From contig CAJUOD010000019.1 of the NCBI GenBank assembly GCA_910587875.1, positions 1 through 32,124 on the forward strand: a stretch of DNA of 32,124 nucleotides, given 5' to 3'. This DNA comes from an uncultured Oscillibacter sp. (GTDB lineage Bacteria; Bacillota; Clostridia; Oscillospirales; Oscillospiraceae). The notes under the pieces are model-generated. The model did not search any database. It was not told where the DNA came from and worked only from the letters and a program-made list of their open reading frames with translations. Made by a program: the position numbers and the translations under genes. Of this stretch, positions 1-6,954 are shown piece after piece. Each line of letters starts with the position of its first letter. The stretch's first letter is position 1.

Positions 1-278
1 GCGCGGCCTTGAGCAAGGGCGGCAAGCCTGTCATCGCCCTCCCCGCCACCGCCAAGAAGGGCACGATTTCCCGCATCGTCGCCCGGATGCAGCCCGGCAC
101 CCCCATCGCCACTCCCCGGAATGACATTTTCTATGTCGTGACAGAGTACGGCATCGCGGAGCTTTTCGGCAAATGCCTGCGGGACCGCGCCAAGGCCCTC
201 ATCAGCATTGCCGCCCCCCAGTTCCGGGAGGACCTGGAGCGTGACTTCTTTGAGCTCTATAAAAAATCCGGCATTTAA
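1..278 (+). CDS. Acyl-CoA:acetate CoA-transferase / acetyl-CoA hydrolase family, C-terminal fragment
   Basis: Only about the last 90 residues are present; the reading frame is open from the first bases of the window, so the gene begins upstream. The fragment has the C-terminal signatures of the 4-hydroxybutyrate/butyryl-CoA:acetate CoA-transferase family: GGKPVIALPATAKKGTISRI, then TPRNDIFYVVTEYGIAELFG, then RAKALISIAAPQFREDL. Members move CoA between acetate and C4 acids in butyrate- or aminobutyrate-fermenting Clostridia. The exact substrate cannot be read from this fragment, because the catalytic glutamate region is missing. A butyrate role fits the crt-thl-hbd cluster at 8748-11662, but that is inference. 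It ends 170 bases before the TRAP operon and no clear terminator hairpin separates them. Confidence 0.85.
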   Translation, partial: AALSKGGKPVIALPATAKKGTISRIVARMQPGTPIATPRNDIFYVVTEYGIAELFGKCLRDRAKALISIAAPQFREDLERDFFELYKKSGI

Positions 279-448
279 TTTGTAAGCCCCTATGTGTCCC
301 CGCTGCTGCCCTCTGCCGTTTTCTATGGTATGCTTTCCACAGGGTCCCGCGTTTGGAAAGGAGGAGAGCCCCATGAAGCTCGGAAAAAGAGGGACCGCAG
401 CTGGCATAAAGACCCTACCCAACACAAAATTTTCAGGAGGAATAAGAA

Positions 449-1549
449 ATGAAAAGAATGCGTAACATTATCGCCTTGTCGCTGGCTCTGATTATGGTCC
501 TGTCGCTGGCCGCCTGCGGCGGAAAAACCGGCGGCGACAGCTCTGCACCCAGCGGCTCCCAGTCCGGCGGAACCAGCACTGCGGCTCCTGCGGCAAGCGG
601 AGACGACACCGTCTACAACATTACCATCGGCGGCACGGTGCCCGACGACCACCCCATCTCCCAGGGCCTCTTCAAGTTCAAGGAAGTGGCCGAGGAACTC
701 TCCGGCGGACGCTTTAAGGTAGAGGTCTATGACAACAACACCATCGGCGCCAGCCGGGAGCTGGTGGAGGGCGTACAGGCCAACGAAATCCAGATGGCCG
801 AGTGCAGCCAGTCCGTTTACGCCAGCTTCACCGACGAGCTGATGAGCGTGGGCCTGCCTTTCCTGTTCAAGAACCGCCAGGCGGGCTATGACTTCTTTGA
901 CAGCGAGGTGGGCGACCAGATTGCCGACGTCATCGCGGAGCAGACCGGCGTCCGCATCGTGGGCTACTTTGAAAACGGCATCCGGCAGCTGACCAACTCC
1001 AAGCGCCCCGTCACCTCTCCCGACGACATGAAGGGCCTGAAGATTCGCGTCATGGAGTCCCCCCTGTACATCGAGATGTTCACCGAGATGGGCGCGAACC
1101 CCTCTCCCATGGCCTTCTCCGAGCTGTACACCGCCCTGCAGCAGGGCACCGTGGACGGACAGGATAACCCCTGGACCATCGTCTCTACCAATGCCTTCTA
1201 TGAGGTTCAGTCCTACGCCACCGATCTGAGCCACACCTTTGATATCACCTGCTTCTCCATCAATGACAAATTCTATCAGGATCTGCCCGATGATCTGCGG
1301 GAGGTCGTCGACAAGGCCGCCGAGGCCGCTGTGGAAACCAACCGTACCCTGTCCATTGAACTGGAGAACGAGTACATTGCCACCATTGAGGGCGGCGGCT
1401 GCCAGATCACCCATCTGACCGACGAGCAGCGCCAGGTCTTCCGTGACGCCACTGCGGGCTGCTATGACTGGTTCCGTCAGAACTACAACCCCACCGTCTC
1501 TCTGGAGACCGTTATGGCCAAGGCCGAAGAGGTCAACGCGGCCAACTAA
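449..1549 (+). CDS. dctP: TRAP transporter substrate-binding lipoprotein (DctP family)
   Basis: Extracytoplasmic solute receptor of a tripartite ATP-independent periplasmic transporter, 366 residues, the usual size. It starts with a lipoprotein signal: basic MKRMRN, a hydrophobic stretch, and the lipobox LAAC with Cys23 as the lipidated residue. A Ser/Gly/Ala-rich tether follows to about residue 50. The DctP fold shows the typical blocks GASRELVEGVQANEIQMAE, GLKIRVMESP (its Arg is the usual carboxylate-binding residue) and FSELYTALQQGTVDGQDNP. TRAP receptors bind organic acids such as C4-dicarboxylates, sialic acid or uronates. The genes downstream suggest a hexuronate- or aldonate-type sugar acid here, which is inference. 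The start is set by the AGGAGG at 435-440. It is first in an operon with dctQ and dctM. Confidence 0.95.
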   Translation: MKRMRNIIALSLALIMVLSLAACGGKTGGDSSAPSGSQSGGTSTAAPAASGDDTVYNITIGGTVPDDHPISQGLFKFKEVAEELSGGRFKVEVYDNNTIGASRELVEGVQANEIQMAECSQSVYASFTDELMSVGLPFLFKNRQAGYDFFDSEVGDQIADVIAEQTGVRIVGYFENGIRQLTNSKRPVTSPDDMKGLKIRVMESPLYIEMFTEMGANPSPMAFSELYTALQQGTVDGQDNPWTIVSTNAFYEVQSYATDLSHTFDITCFSINDKFYQDLPDDLREVVDKAAEAAVETNRTLSIELENEYIATIEGGGCQITHLTDEQRQVFRDATAGCYDWFRQNYNPTVSLETVMAKAEEVNAAN

Positions 1550-1565
1550 GCGGAAATGACCCGGC

Positions 1566-1597
1566 CGGCAGAGCGGCGGACATCCGCCGCTCTGCCG
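1566..1597 (+). terminator. Intercistronic hairpin between dctP and dctQ
   Basis: Perfect 15-bp inverted repeat (arms 1566-1580 and 1583-1597) with almost no loop and no U-tract, lying 16 bases after the dctP stop. It lacks the tail of an intrinsic terminator. A 3' mRNA-stabilising or partial-termination element is more likely, of the kind that lets the binding protein be made in excess over the membrane subunits. Confidence 0.6.
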
Positions 1598-1623
1598 CGT
1601 GACTTGAGAAGAAAGGCGGTTAT

Positions 1624-2109
1624 ATGAAAATATTATCGTTGATTGACAAGCACCTGGAGGAGGTCCTCTGCGCGGTCATTCTGAGTCTGATGACCATCGT
1701 CATCTTTTTACAGGTGGTCCTGCGCACCATGCATCTCCCCCTCTACTGGACGGAGGAGATAGGCCGCTACCTCTTTATCTGGCTCATCTACATCGGCTGC
1801 GCCAGCGCGGTGCGCAAACGCAAGCATATCTGCGTGGAACTGCTGGACCTGGTTCTGAAGGAGCGGGGCCGCTTTGTCCTGAGCATCATTTCCAACATCG
1901 TGTTCCTGGTGTTCGCCATCGTGCTGGCCTATTACAGCGTCGCCGTGGTGCAGCGGGTTTCCTCCCAACTGTCTCCCGCGGTCCGCATGCCCATGAGCAT
2001 TCCCTACTCCTCCGTTCTGGTGGGCAGCGTGCTGATGGTCTTTCGGCTGGTTCAGGACACCATCGCCCGGTTCAAAGAGAGGAAGGAGGCGCTGACGGCC
2101 AATGACTAA
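1624..2109 (+). CDS. dctQ: TRAP transporter small permease subunit (DctQ family)
   Basis: Small membrane subunit of the TRAP transporter, 161 residues with four predicted membrane segments (about residues 14-34, 48-65, 86-108 and 126-145). The DctQ signature is present around residues 39-59: YWTEEIGRYLFIWLIYIGCA, followed by a basic loop (RKRKH). It partners the large permease DctM, whose gene overlaps it by 8 bases (2102-2109), so the two are translationally coupled. The ribosome site is AAAGG, 7 bases before the ATG. Confidence 0.93.
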   Translation: MKILSLIDKHLEEVLCAVILSLMTIVIFLQVVLRTMHLPLYWTEEIGRYLFIWLIYIGCASAVRKRKHICVELLDLVLKERGRFVLSIISNIVFLVFAIVLAYYSVAVVQRVSSQLSPAVRMPMSIPYSSVLVGSVLMVFRLVQDTIARFKERKEALTAND

Positions 2110-3391
2110 TCTGATCCTGTTCGGTTCTTTCTTTTTGCTGCTCCTGCTGAAGGTGCCCATCGGCGTATCCGTTGGCACGTCTGTTCTGATTTACCTGGTT
2201 ACCTGCAGCTCACAGCCCCTGACCTACCTGGCCTCCAACATGTTTACCGCCTGCGACTCCTTCCCGCTGATGGCCATCCCCTTCTTCATTCTGGCCGGCG
2301 GCCTGATGGAGGGCGGCGGGCTGAGCAAGCGCCTGGCCAATCTGGGCTCGGCGGCGGTTGGACATATCACCGGCGGCTTCGCCGTCGTCACCGTCATCAC
2401 CTGCATGTTCTTCGGGGCCATCTCCGGCTCCGGCCCGGCTACCGTGGCAGCCATCGGCGCCGTCATGGTCCCGGCCATGATCGAGCACGGATATGATAAG
2501 CCCTTTGCCGTGGCGCTGATTGCGGCCTCCGGATGCCTGGGCGTCATCGTGCCCCCCAGCATCCCCATGGTGCTCTATGGCGTCGCTACCGGCGCTTCCG
2601 TCGGAAGCCTCTTTATGGGCGGCTTTGGCCCGGCCATCGTGCTGGGCGGCGGCCTGTGCATTCTGAGCATCTTCATCTCCCGGAAGCGCGGCTACAAGGG
2701 CACTGGGCAAAAGTTCTCCTTCGGCCGTCTCTGGAAGGAATTTAAAAGCGCCATCTGGGCCCTGCTGGTGCCCGTCATCATCCTGGGCGGCATCTACGGC
2801 GGCTTCTTCACCCCCACCGAGGCGGCGGTCATTGCCTGCGCTTACGGTCTGCTGGCCGGTACGCTGATCTACCGGGAGCTGACCCTGAGAAAGCTGTACG
2901 ACTCCCTGGTGGGTTCCGCCGAAACCGTGGGCACCGTGCTCATCATGGTGGGCACCGGCACGGTGCTGGGTAAGATTCTGGCCCTGGAACGCATCCCCGA
3001 CGCCATCATGAGCGGCATGACCTCCCTGACCGACAACAAGCTGGTCATTCTGCTGCTCATCAACCTGCTGCTCCTGGTGGTGGGCTGCATCATGGACACC
3101 ACGCCCGCCATTTTGATCCTCTCTCCCATTTTGTATCCCGTGGCGCGGGCCTTCGGCATCGGCATCATCCACTTTGGCCTGATCATGGTCACCAACATGG
3201 CGATTGCGTTCATCACGCCGCCGGTGGGTGTCAACCTCTTTGTGGCCTCCGGCATGACGAAGATGAAGTTCACGGACCTCTGCAAAGCCATCGTGCCTTT
3301 TATCATCGTGATGTTTATTTCCCTGACCCTCATCACCTATGTCCCCTCCATCACCGAGGCCCTGCCCAGGCTCCTGGGGATGATCGAGTGA
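2102..3391 (+). CDS. dctM: TRAP transporter large permease subunit (DctM family)
   Basis: The 12-segment transport subunit of the TRAP system, 429 residues and full length for the family. It couples import of the receptor-bound acid to a sodium gradient. Characteristic blocks are MAIPFFILAGGLMEGGGLS, MFFGAISGSGPATVAAIGA, IPPSIPMVLYGVATGASVG-like residues near 150-170, GGIYGGFFTPTEAAVIACAY and the C-terminal FITPPVGVNLFVASG. It overlaps dctQ by 8 bases and is followed after 10 bases by the sugar-acid dehydrogenase gene, which ties the transporter to the catabolic genes. Confidence 0.95.
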   Translation: MTNLILFGSFFLLLLLKVPIGVSVGTSVLIYLVTCSSQPLTYLASNMFTACDSFPLMAIPFFILAGGLMEGGGLSKRLANLGSAAVGHITGGFAVVTVITCMFFGAISGSGPATVAAIGAVMVPAMIEHGYDKPFAVALIAASGCLGVIVPPSIPMVLYGVATGASVGSLFMGGFGPAIVLGGGLCILSIFISRKRGYKGTGQKFSFGRLWKEFKSAIWALLVPVIILGGIYGGFFTPTEAAVIACAYGLLAGTLIYRELTLRKLYDSLVGSAETVGTVLIMVGTGTVLGKILALERIPDAIMSGMTSLTDNKLVILLLINLLLLVVGCIMDTTPAILILSPILYPVARAFGIGIIHFGLIMVTNMAIAFITPPVGVNLFVASGMTKMKFTDLCKAIVPFIIVMFISLTLITYVPSITEALPRLLGMIE

Positions 3392-3401
3392 GGAACCCGG
3401 C

Positions 3402-4157
3402 ATGAAGGACTTGTTTGACATTGCCGGAAAGCGGGCCATTGTCACCGGCGGCAGCCGGGGCATCGGCTTTGTCCTGGCCCGGACCCTGTACGAGGCAGGC
3501 TGTAAGGTCGCCGTCACCGGGAGCGGGGACAGCATCCACAGCGCCGCCGAAAAACTGGGCCCGCCGGACAGAGTCCGGGGCTTCATCGGCAATTTTCAGG
3601 ACAGCGCCGCCGTAGAGCGCTGCTTTCAGGAGGCCAAGGCCTTCCTGGGCGGCGTGGACATCCTTGTGAACAACGCAGGGACCCAGATTCGCCATCCCTG
3701 TGAGGACTTCCCGCTGGAGGACTTCCAGCGTCTTATCCAGGTGAACCTGGTGGCGGCCTTCCAGATGGCCCAGCTGGCGGGCCGGGAGATGCTGGCCCAG
3801 GGGTATGGAAAAATCATCAATATCGCCTCTATGCTGAGCTTTTTCGGCGGGCACAACGTCCCCGCCTACGCCTCCTCCAAGGGCGGGCTGGCGCAGCTGA
3901 CGAAGTCCCTCTCCAACGGCTGGGCCGCCCGGGGCGTCAACGTCAACGCCATAGCCCCGGGTTATCTGGCCACGGACAACACCGCGGCCATCCGGGCGGA
4001 TCCTGTGCGGAACCAGGAGATTCTCAGCCGCATCCCCGCCGGACGCTGGGGCCGGTCGGAGGATCTGGCCGGGGCGCTGCTGTTTTTAGCCTCTCCGGCG
4101 TCGGACTACCTCTCCGGCATCGTACTGCCGGTGGACGGCGGCTTTATGGGCCGATGA
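3402..4157 (+). CDS. kduD: SDR-family dehydrogenase, KduD/gluconate 5-dehydrogenase-like
   Basis: Classical short-chain dehydrogenase of 251 residues. The nucleotide site is TGGSRGIG near residue 16, then NNAG near 90. The catalytic residues are Ser143, Tyr156 and Lys160, in the form YASSK. The C-terminal half (NIASMLSFFGG, VNVNAIAPGYLATDNTAAIR, SRIPAGRWG, VDGGFMGR) closely resembles 2-deoxy-D-gluconate 3-dehydrogenase (KduD), which interconverts keto-deoxy uronate intermediates using NAD(H). Close paralogues oxidise gluconate or other sugar acids, so substrate is uncertain. It starts 10 bases after dctM in the same operon and is followed by a terminator-like hairpin. Confidence 0.85.
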   Translation: MKDLFDIAGKRAIVTGGSRGIGFVLARTLYEAGCKVAVTGSGDSIHSAAEKLGPPDRVRGFIGNFQDSAAVERCFQEAKAFLGGVDILVNNAGTQIRHPCEDFPLEDFQRLIQVNLVAAFQMAQLAGREMLAQGYGKIINIASMLSFFGGHNVPAYASSKGGLAQLTKSLSNGWAARGVNVNAIAPGYLATDNTAAIRADPVRNQEILSRIPAGRWGRSEDLAGALLFLASPASDYLSGIVLPVDGGFMGR

Positions 4158-4162
4158 GAGCC

Positions 4163-4202
4163 GGGCCGGCGGAACGGCAGTGTTCCGCCGGCCCTTTATT
4201 TT
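4163..4202 (+). terminator. Rho-independent terminator after the SDR gene, inside the catabolic cluster
   Basis: A 13-bp GC-rich stem (4163-4175 with 4182-4194) with a 6-base loop, followed directly by TTTATTTT. It is a good intrinsic terminator. Only 34 bases separate it from the next gene, so the three downstream enzymes probably depend on read-through or on an unrecognised promoter. Confidence 0.85.
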
Positions 4203-4236
4203 GAGTCCCCGGTCACCGGGGAAGATAGGAGCGCAT

Positions 4237-4875
4237 ATGAGCCATTCTGTTTTGGAAACCATTCTGGAGAACAAGGTCATCGCCATCGTCCGGGGCATTC
4301 CCAGCGGTCAAATCTCCGATTTGGCCTCGGCGATCCGGGCCGGGGGCCTGCGGTGCATAGAGGTGACCTTTGACCACGCCGCTCCCGGCGGGCTGGAGGA
4401 CACCCTGGCCGCCATCCGCGTCCTGCGGGACACGGACATGTGCGTGGGCGCGGGCACGGTGATGAGCCCGGAGGAGGTGCGGCTGGCCAAGGAGGCCGGA
4501 GCCTCCTACATCATTTCCCCCAACACCGACCCGGCGGTTATCCGGGAGACCAAGGCTCTGGGCCTGGTGTCCATCCCCGGCGCCATGACGCCCTCCGAGG
4601 CCGCCGAGGCGTGGAGCCTGGGGGCGGACCTGGTGAAGCTGTTTCCCGCCGGAGTACTGGGACCGGCCTACATCAAGGCTCTGAAGGCCCCCTTGAAGCA
4701 CATCCCCGTCACCGCCGTGGGCGGCGTCACCCCGGAAAACACGCCGGACTTCCTGGCGGCGGGCTGTGTGGGCGTAGGCGTGGGAGGCAACCTGGTGTCG
4801 CCCAAGCTGGTGTCCGAGGGCCGCTGGGAGGAGATCACCGCCGCCGCCAGAGCCTACGCGGAGGCCGTCCGGTGA
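4237..4875 (+). CDS. eda: 2-dehydro-3-deoxy-phosphogluconate/galactonate aldolase (KDPG aldolase family)
   Basis: Class I aldolase of 212 residues that splits KDPG (or its galacto form) into pyruvate and glyceraldehyde-3-phosphate. Visible family marks are CIEVTFDH (catalytic Glu42), GAGTV at about residue 69-73, and LVKLFPAG, where Lys134 forms the Schiff base. The phosphate-binding end is GGVTPEN. The start at 4237 follows TAGGAG; the longer open frame from 4180 would run through the terminator and is rejected. Its stop overlaps the GTG of the dgoK-like kinase by 4 bases, so kinase and aldolase are coupled and likely act in sequence on a 2-keto-3-deoxy acid. Confidence 0.92.
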   Translation: MSHSVLETILENKVIAIVRGIPSGQISDLASAIRAGGLRCIEVTFDHAAPGGLEDTLAAIRVLRDTDMCVGAGTVMSPEEVRLAKEAGASYIISPNTDPAVIRETKALGLVSIPGAMTPSEAAEAWSLGADLVKLFPAGVLGPAYIKALKAPLKHIPVTAVGGVTPENTPDFLAAGCVGVGVGGNLVSPKLVSEGRWEEITAAARAYAEAVR

Positions 4876-5879
4876 GCGGGAAGCTGACGGCCTACTACGA
4901 CGTAGGCACCACCAATCTGCGTCTCTACCTCCTGGACGAGAACTTGGAGCCTCTGGCGGTCCGCAAGCGGGCCCTGGGCGCCAGGGACAGCGCCATCGCG
5001 GGCACCAATCGCCCCCTGCTGGAGGGGATGGAGGGGATGTACCGTCAGGCCCTGGCGGACCTGGGCCGGACAGACGCCGATGTGGAGGCCGTTTACGCCT
5101 CCGGTATGGTCACCTCGCCCTACGGCCTGCTGGAGGTTCCCCATTATCCCGCTCCGGTGACGGATGAGGAGTTTTCCCGGAGGGCCGTCACGCCCTTCTT
5201 CGAGCCCGAGCGTTTCCGCCGGGAGCTGCGGCTGATCTCCGGGCTGAAATCCGTAGGCGAGGACATCTCCTCCACCAACAACACCCGGGGCGAGGAGATC
5301 GAGGTGCTGGGCATCCTGCCGGAGCTGGAACGGCGGTTCCCCGGACAGCAGGCCGCCGTCATCCTCCCCGGCTCTCACACCCATGTGCTGCTGGCGGGCC
5401 GGGGACGGCTGGAGGGCATCCTCTCCAGTTTCACCGGCGAGCTGTTCCAGGCCGTCCGCAGCCAGACCGTTCTCTCCCCGGTGCTGGAAACCCCCTCGGA
5501 CCATCCGGACCCGGACGCGGCCCGCCTGGGGCTGGAGAACCTGCGGCGCTACGGCTTTAACCGGGCGCTGTACATCGGCCACGCCATGCGCATCTTCGGC
5601 GAGGGAACGCCCCGCTTCCGCCGGTGCTACTGCGAGGCTGTCATTTCCGGCGGCGTCATCCAGGCCCTGGACGCGGTCTGCCGGGAACGCTGGAGGGACT
5701 GCGGGGCCGCCCTGGTGGCGGCGGGGCCCTATCTGGCGGAGCTGTTTTCCCTGCTGCTGGAGGGCAGCGAAGCCATCCGCCGGTGGGAGACGCTGATAAT
5801 TTCCGCGGACCGGAGCTTCGCCCTGGAGGGCCTGCGCCGGATCATCCGCATTCGAGAAAGGAGCCACAGCGATGAGTAA
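4872..5879 (+). CDS. dgoK: 2-dehydro-3-deoxygalactonokinase (DgoK family)
   Basis: Sugar-acid kinase of 335 residues that phosphorylates 2-keto-3-deoxy-galactonate or -gluconate at C6, feeding the aldolase. DgoK-type signatures occur in order: YYDVGTTNLRLYLL at the N-terminal phosphate-1 loop, TRGEEIEVLGIL near residue 138, AVILPGSHTHVLL near 160, and SSFTGELFQAV near 183. It starts at GTG 4872, overlapping the aldolase stop (GTGA). The open frame continues far upstream (to 4440) but that part is out-of-frame reading of the aldolase gene. Preference for gluco- or galacto-isomer cannot be read here. Confidence 0.9.
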   Translation: MSGKLTAYYDVGTTNLRLYLLDENLEPLAVRKRALGARDSAIAGTNRPLLEGMEGMYRQALADLGRTDADVEAVYASGMVTSPYGLLEVPHYPAPVTDEEFSRRAVTPFFEPERFRRELRLISGLKSVGEDISSTNNTRGEEIEVLGILPELERRFPGQQAAVILPGSHTHVLLAGRGRLEGILSSFTGELFQAVRSQTVLSPVLETPSDHPDPDAARLGLENLRRYGFNRALYIGHAMRIFGEGTPRFRRCYCEAVISGGVIQALDAVCRERWRDCGAALVAAGPYLAELFSLLLEGSEAIRRWETLIISADRSFALEGLRRIIRIRERSHSDE

Positions 5880-6825
5880 ACAGGTTTTGGTCACATCCCG
5901 GTCCTTTGGGTCCATCGACTCCGCCCCCATGGACATCCTGGAGCGGGCCGGATGCGCCGTGACGATGATGGGGACGGATTTTGACATGGAGCGTTTCGCG
6001 GAGGCGGTGGTGGACAGCGACGTCCTCATCATCGGGGCCCACGCCTTTCCCCCGGAGCTGATGGCCCGCTGCAAAAAGCTGAAACTGATCTGCAAGCACG
6101 GCGCGGGCCTGGACAACATCCCCCTGGACGCCGCCAAGGACCTGGGCGTCGCCGTGTGCAACGCCCCCGGCACCAACTCCAACGCCGTGGCGGACCTGAC
6201 CTTTGGGCTGATGCTCTCCTGCGCCCGGCGCATCTCCCTGGCGGACCGCCGGGTCCGGGAGGGACAGTGGAAGTCCTATACCGGCTTCGACGTCTGCGGC
6301 AAGACGCTGGGCCTTCTGGGCTTCGGCGCGGTGGCCAGGTGCGTGGCCCGGCGGGCCGCGGGCTTCGACATGCAGGTGCTGGCCTACGACCCCTTCCTCA
6401 CCCAGCTGCCGGAGGGGTTCCCCCATGTCCGGCTCTGCGAGGACGTGATGGAGGTCATCTCGAGCTGCGACTTCCTCTCCGCCCACCTGCCCCTGAACGA
6501 GGAGACCCGGAATTTCATCAGCCGGAAGGAGCTGCAGGCCATGCGGCCCGGCTCCTGCCTGGTCAACACCGCCCGGGGCGGCATTGTGGACGAGGAGGCC
6601 CTGTATGAGGCGCTGGTCTCGGGACGCCTGGCGGGAGCCGCCATGGACGTGGCCGCCCAGGAGCCCATGGAGCCGGACCACCCCCTGCTGTCTCTGGACA
6701 ACGTGGTGGTAACGCCCCACATCGGAATGTACTCCAAGGAGGCCATCAACGCCGTCAGCATCATCTGCGCGGAAAACGCGGCGGCGGTGCTGAGCGGAGG
6801 CGCTTTGAAGTTCCAGGTCGTGTGA
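5872..6825 (+). CDS. D-2-hydroxyacid dehydrogenase (phosphoglycerate dehydrogenase-like)
   Basis: NAD-dependent D-2-hydroxyacid dehydrogenase of 317 residues. Marks are GLLGFGAVARCVARR (Rossmann GxGxxA site near residue 146-150), NTARGGIVDEEAL (catalytic Arg), DVAAQEPME (catalytic Glu) and VVVTPHIGMYSKEA (catalytic His). It lacks the C-terminal ACT domain of SerA, so serine synthesis is less likely. It overlaps dgoK by 8 bases and therefore belongs to the sugar-acid operon. It may reduce a 2-keto acid or oxidise a 2-hydroxy acid formed from the imported substrate; the real substrate is unknown. Confidence 0.88.
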   Translation: MSKQVLVTSRSFGSIDSAPMDILERAGCAVTMMGTDFDMERFAEAVVDSDVLIIGAHAFPPELMARCKKLKLICKHGAGLDNIPLDAAKDLGVAVCNAPGTNSNAVADLTFGLMLSCARRISLADRRVREGQWKSYTGFDVCGKTLGLLGFGAVARCVARRAAGFDMQVLAYDPFLTQLPEGFPHVRLCEDVMEVISSCDFLSAHLPLNEETRNFISRKELQAMRPGSCLVNTARGGIVDEEALYEALVSGRLAGAAMDVAAQEPMEPDHPLLSLDNVVVTPHIGMYSKEAINAVSIICAENAAAVLSGGALKFQVV

Positions 6826-6877
6826 TCCCATTTTCGGGGGACTCGCAAGGGCGGGCCGAAACGGGCATCCTTTCTCC

Positions 6878-6906
6878 TTGATATTCGGGCAGTAATATGG
6901 CACAAT
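6878..6906 (+). promoter_or_regulatory. Candidate sigmaA promoter for the sigma54-activator gene
   Basis: TTGATA at 6878-6883 and CACAAT at 6901-6906, spaced 17 bases, about 50 bases before the ATG at 6955. The -10 box is weak. This is a sequence match only. Confidence 0.35.
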
Positions 6907-6954
6907 AAGGAAGCCCCCCCTCTTCCAAGGAACCTCTATGAAAGGAGGCCGTAT

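Noticed and set aside
391..406. Possible sigma54 -24/-12 promoter before dctP (GG and GC 12 bases apart)
   Set aside because: The -12 part (TGGCA) is passable but the -24 part is GGGACC, only half matching TGGCAC; such spacing is common by chance in GC-rich DNA.
6898..6914. TGGCAC followed by GC upstream of the sigma54 activator
   Set aside because: The GG-to-GC distance is 14 instead of 12 bases and TTGC is absent, so it is not a sigma54 promoter.
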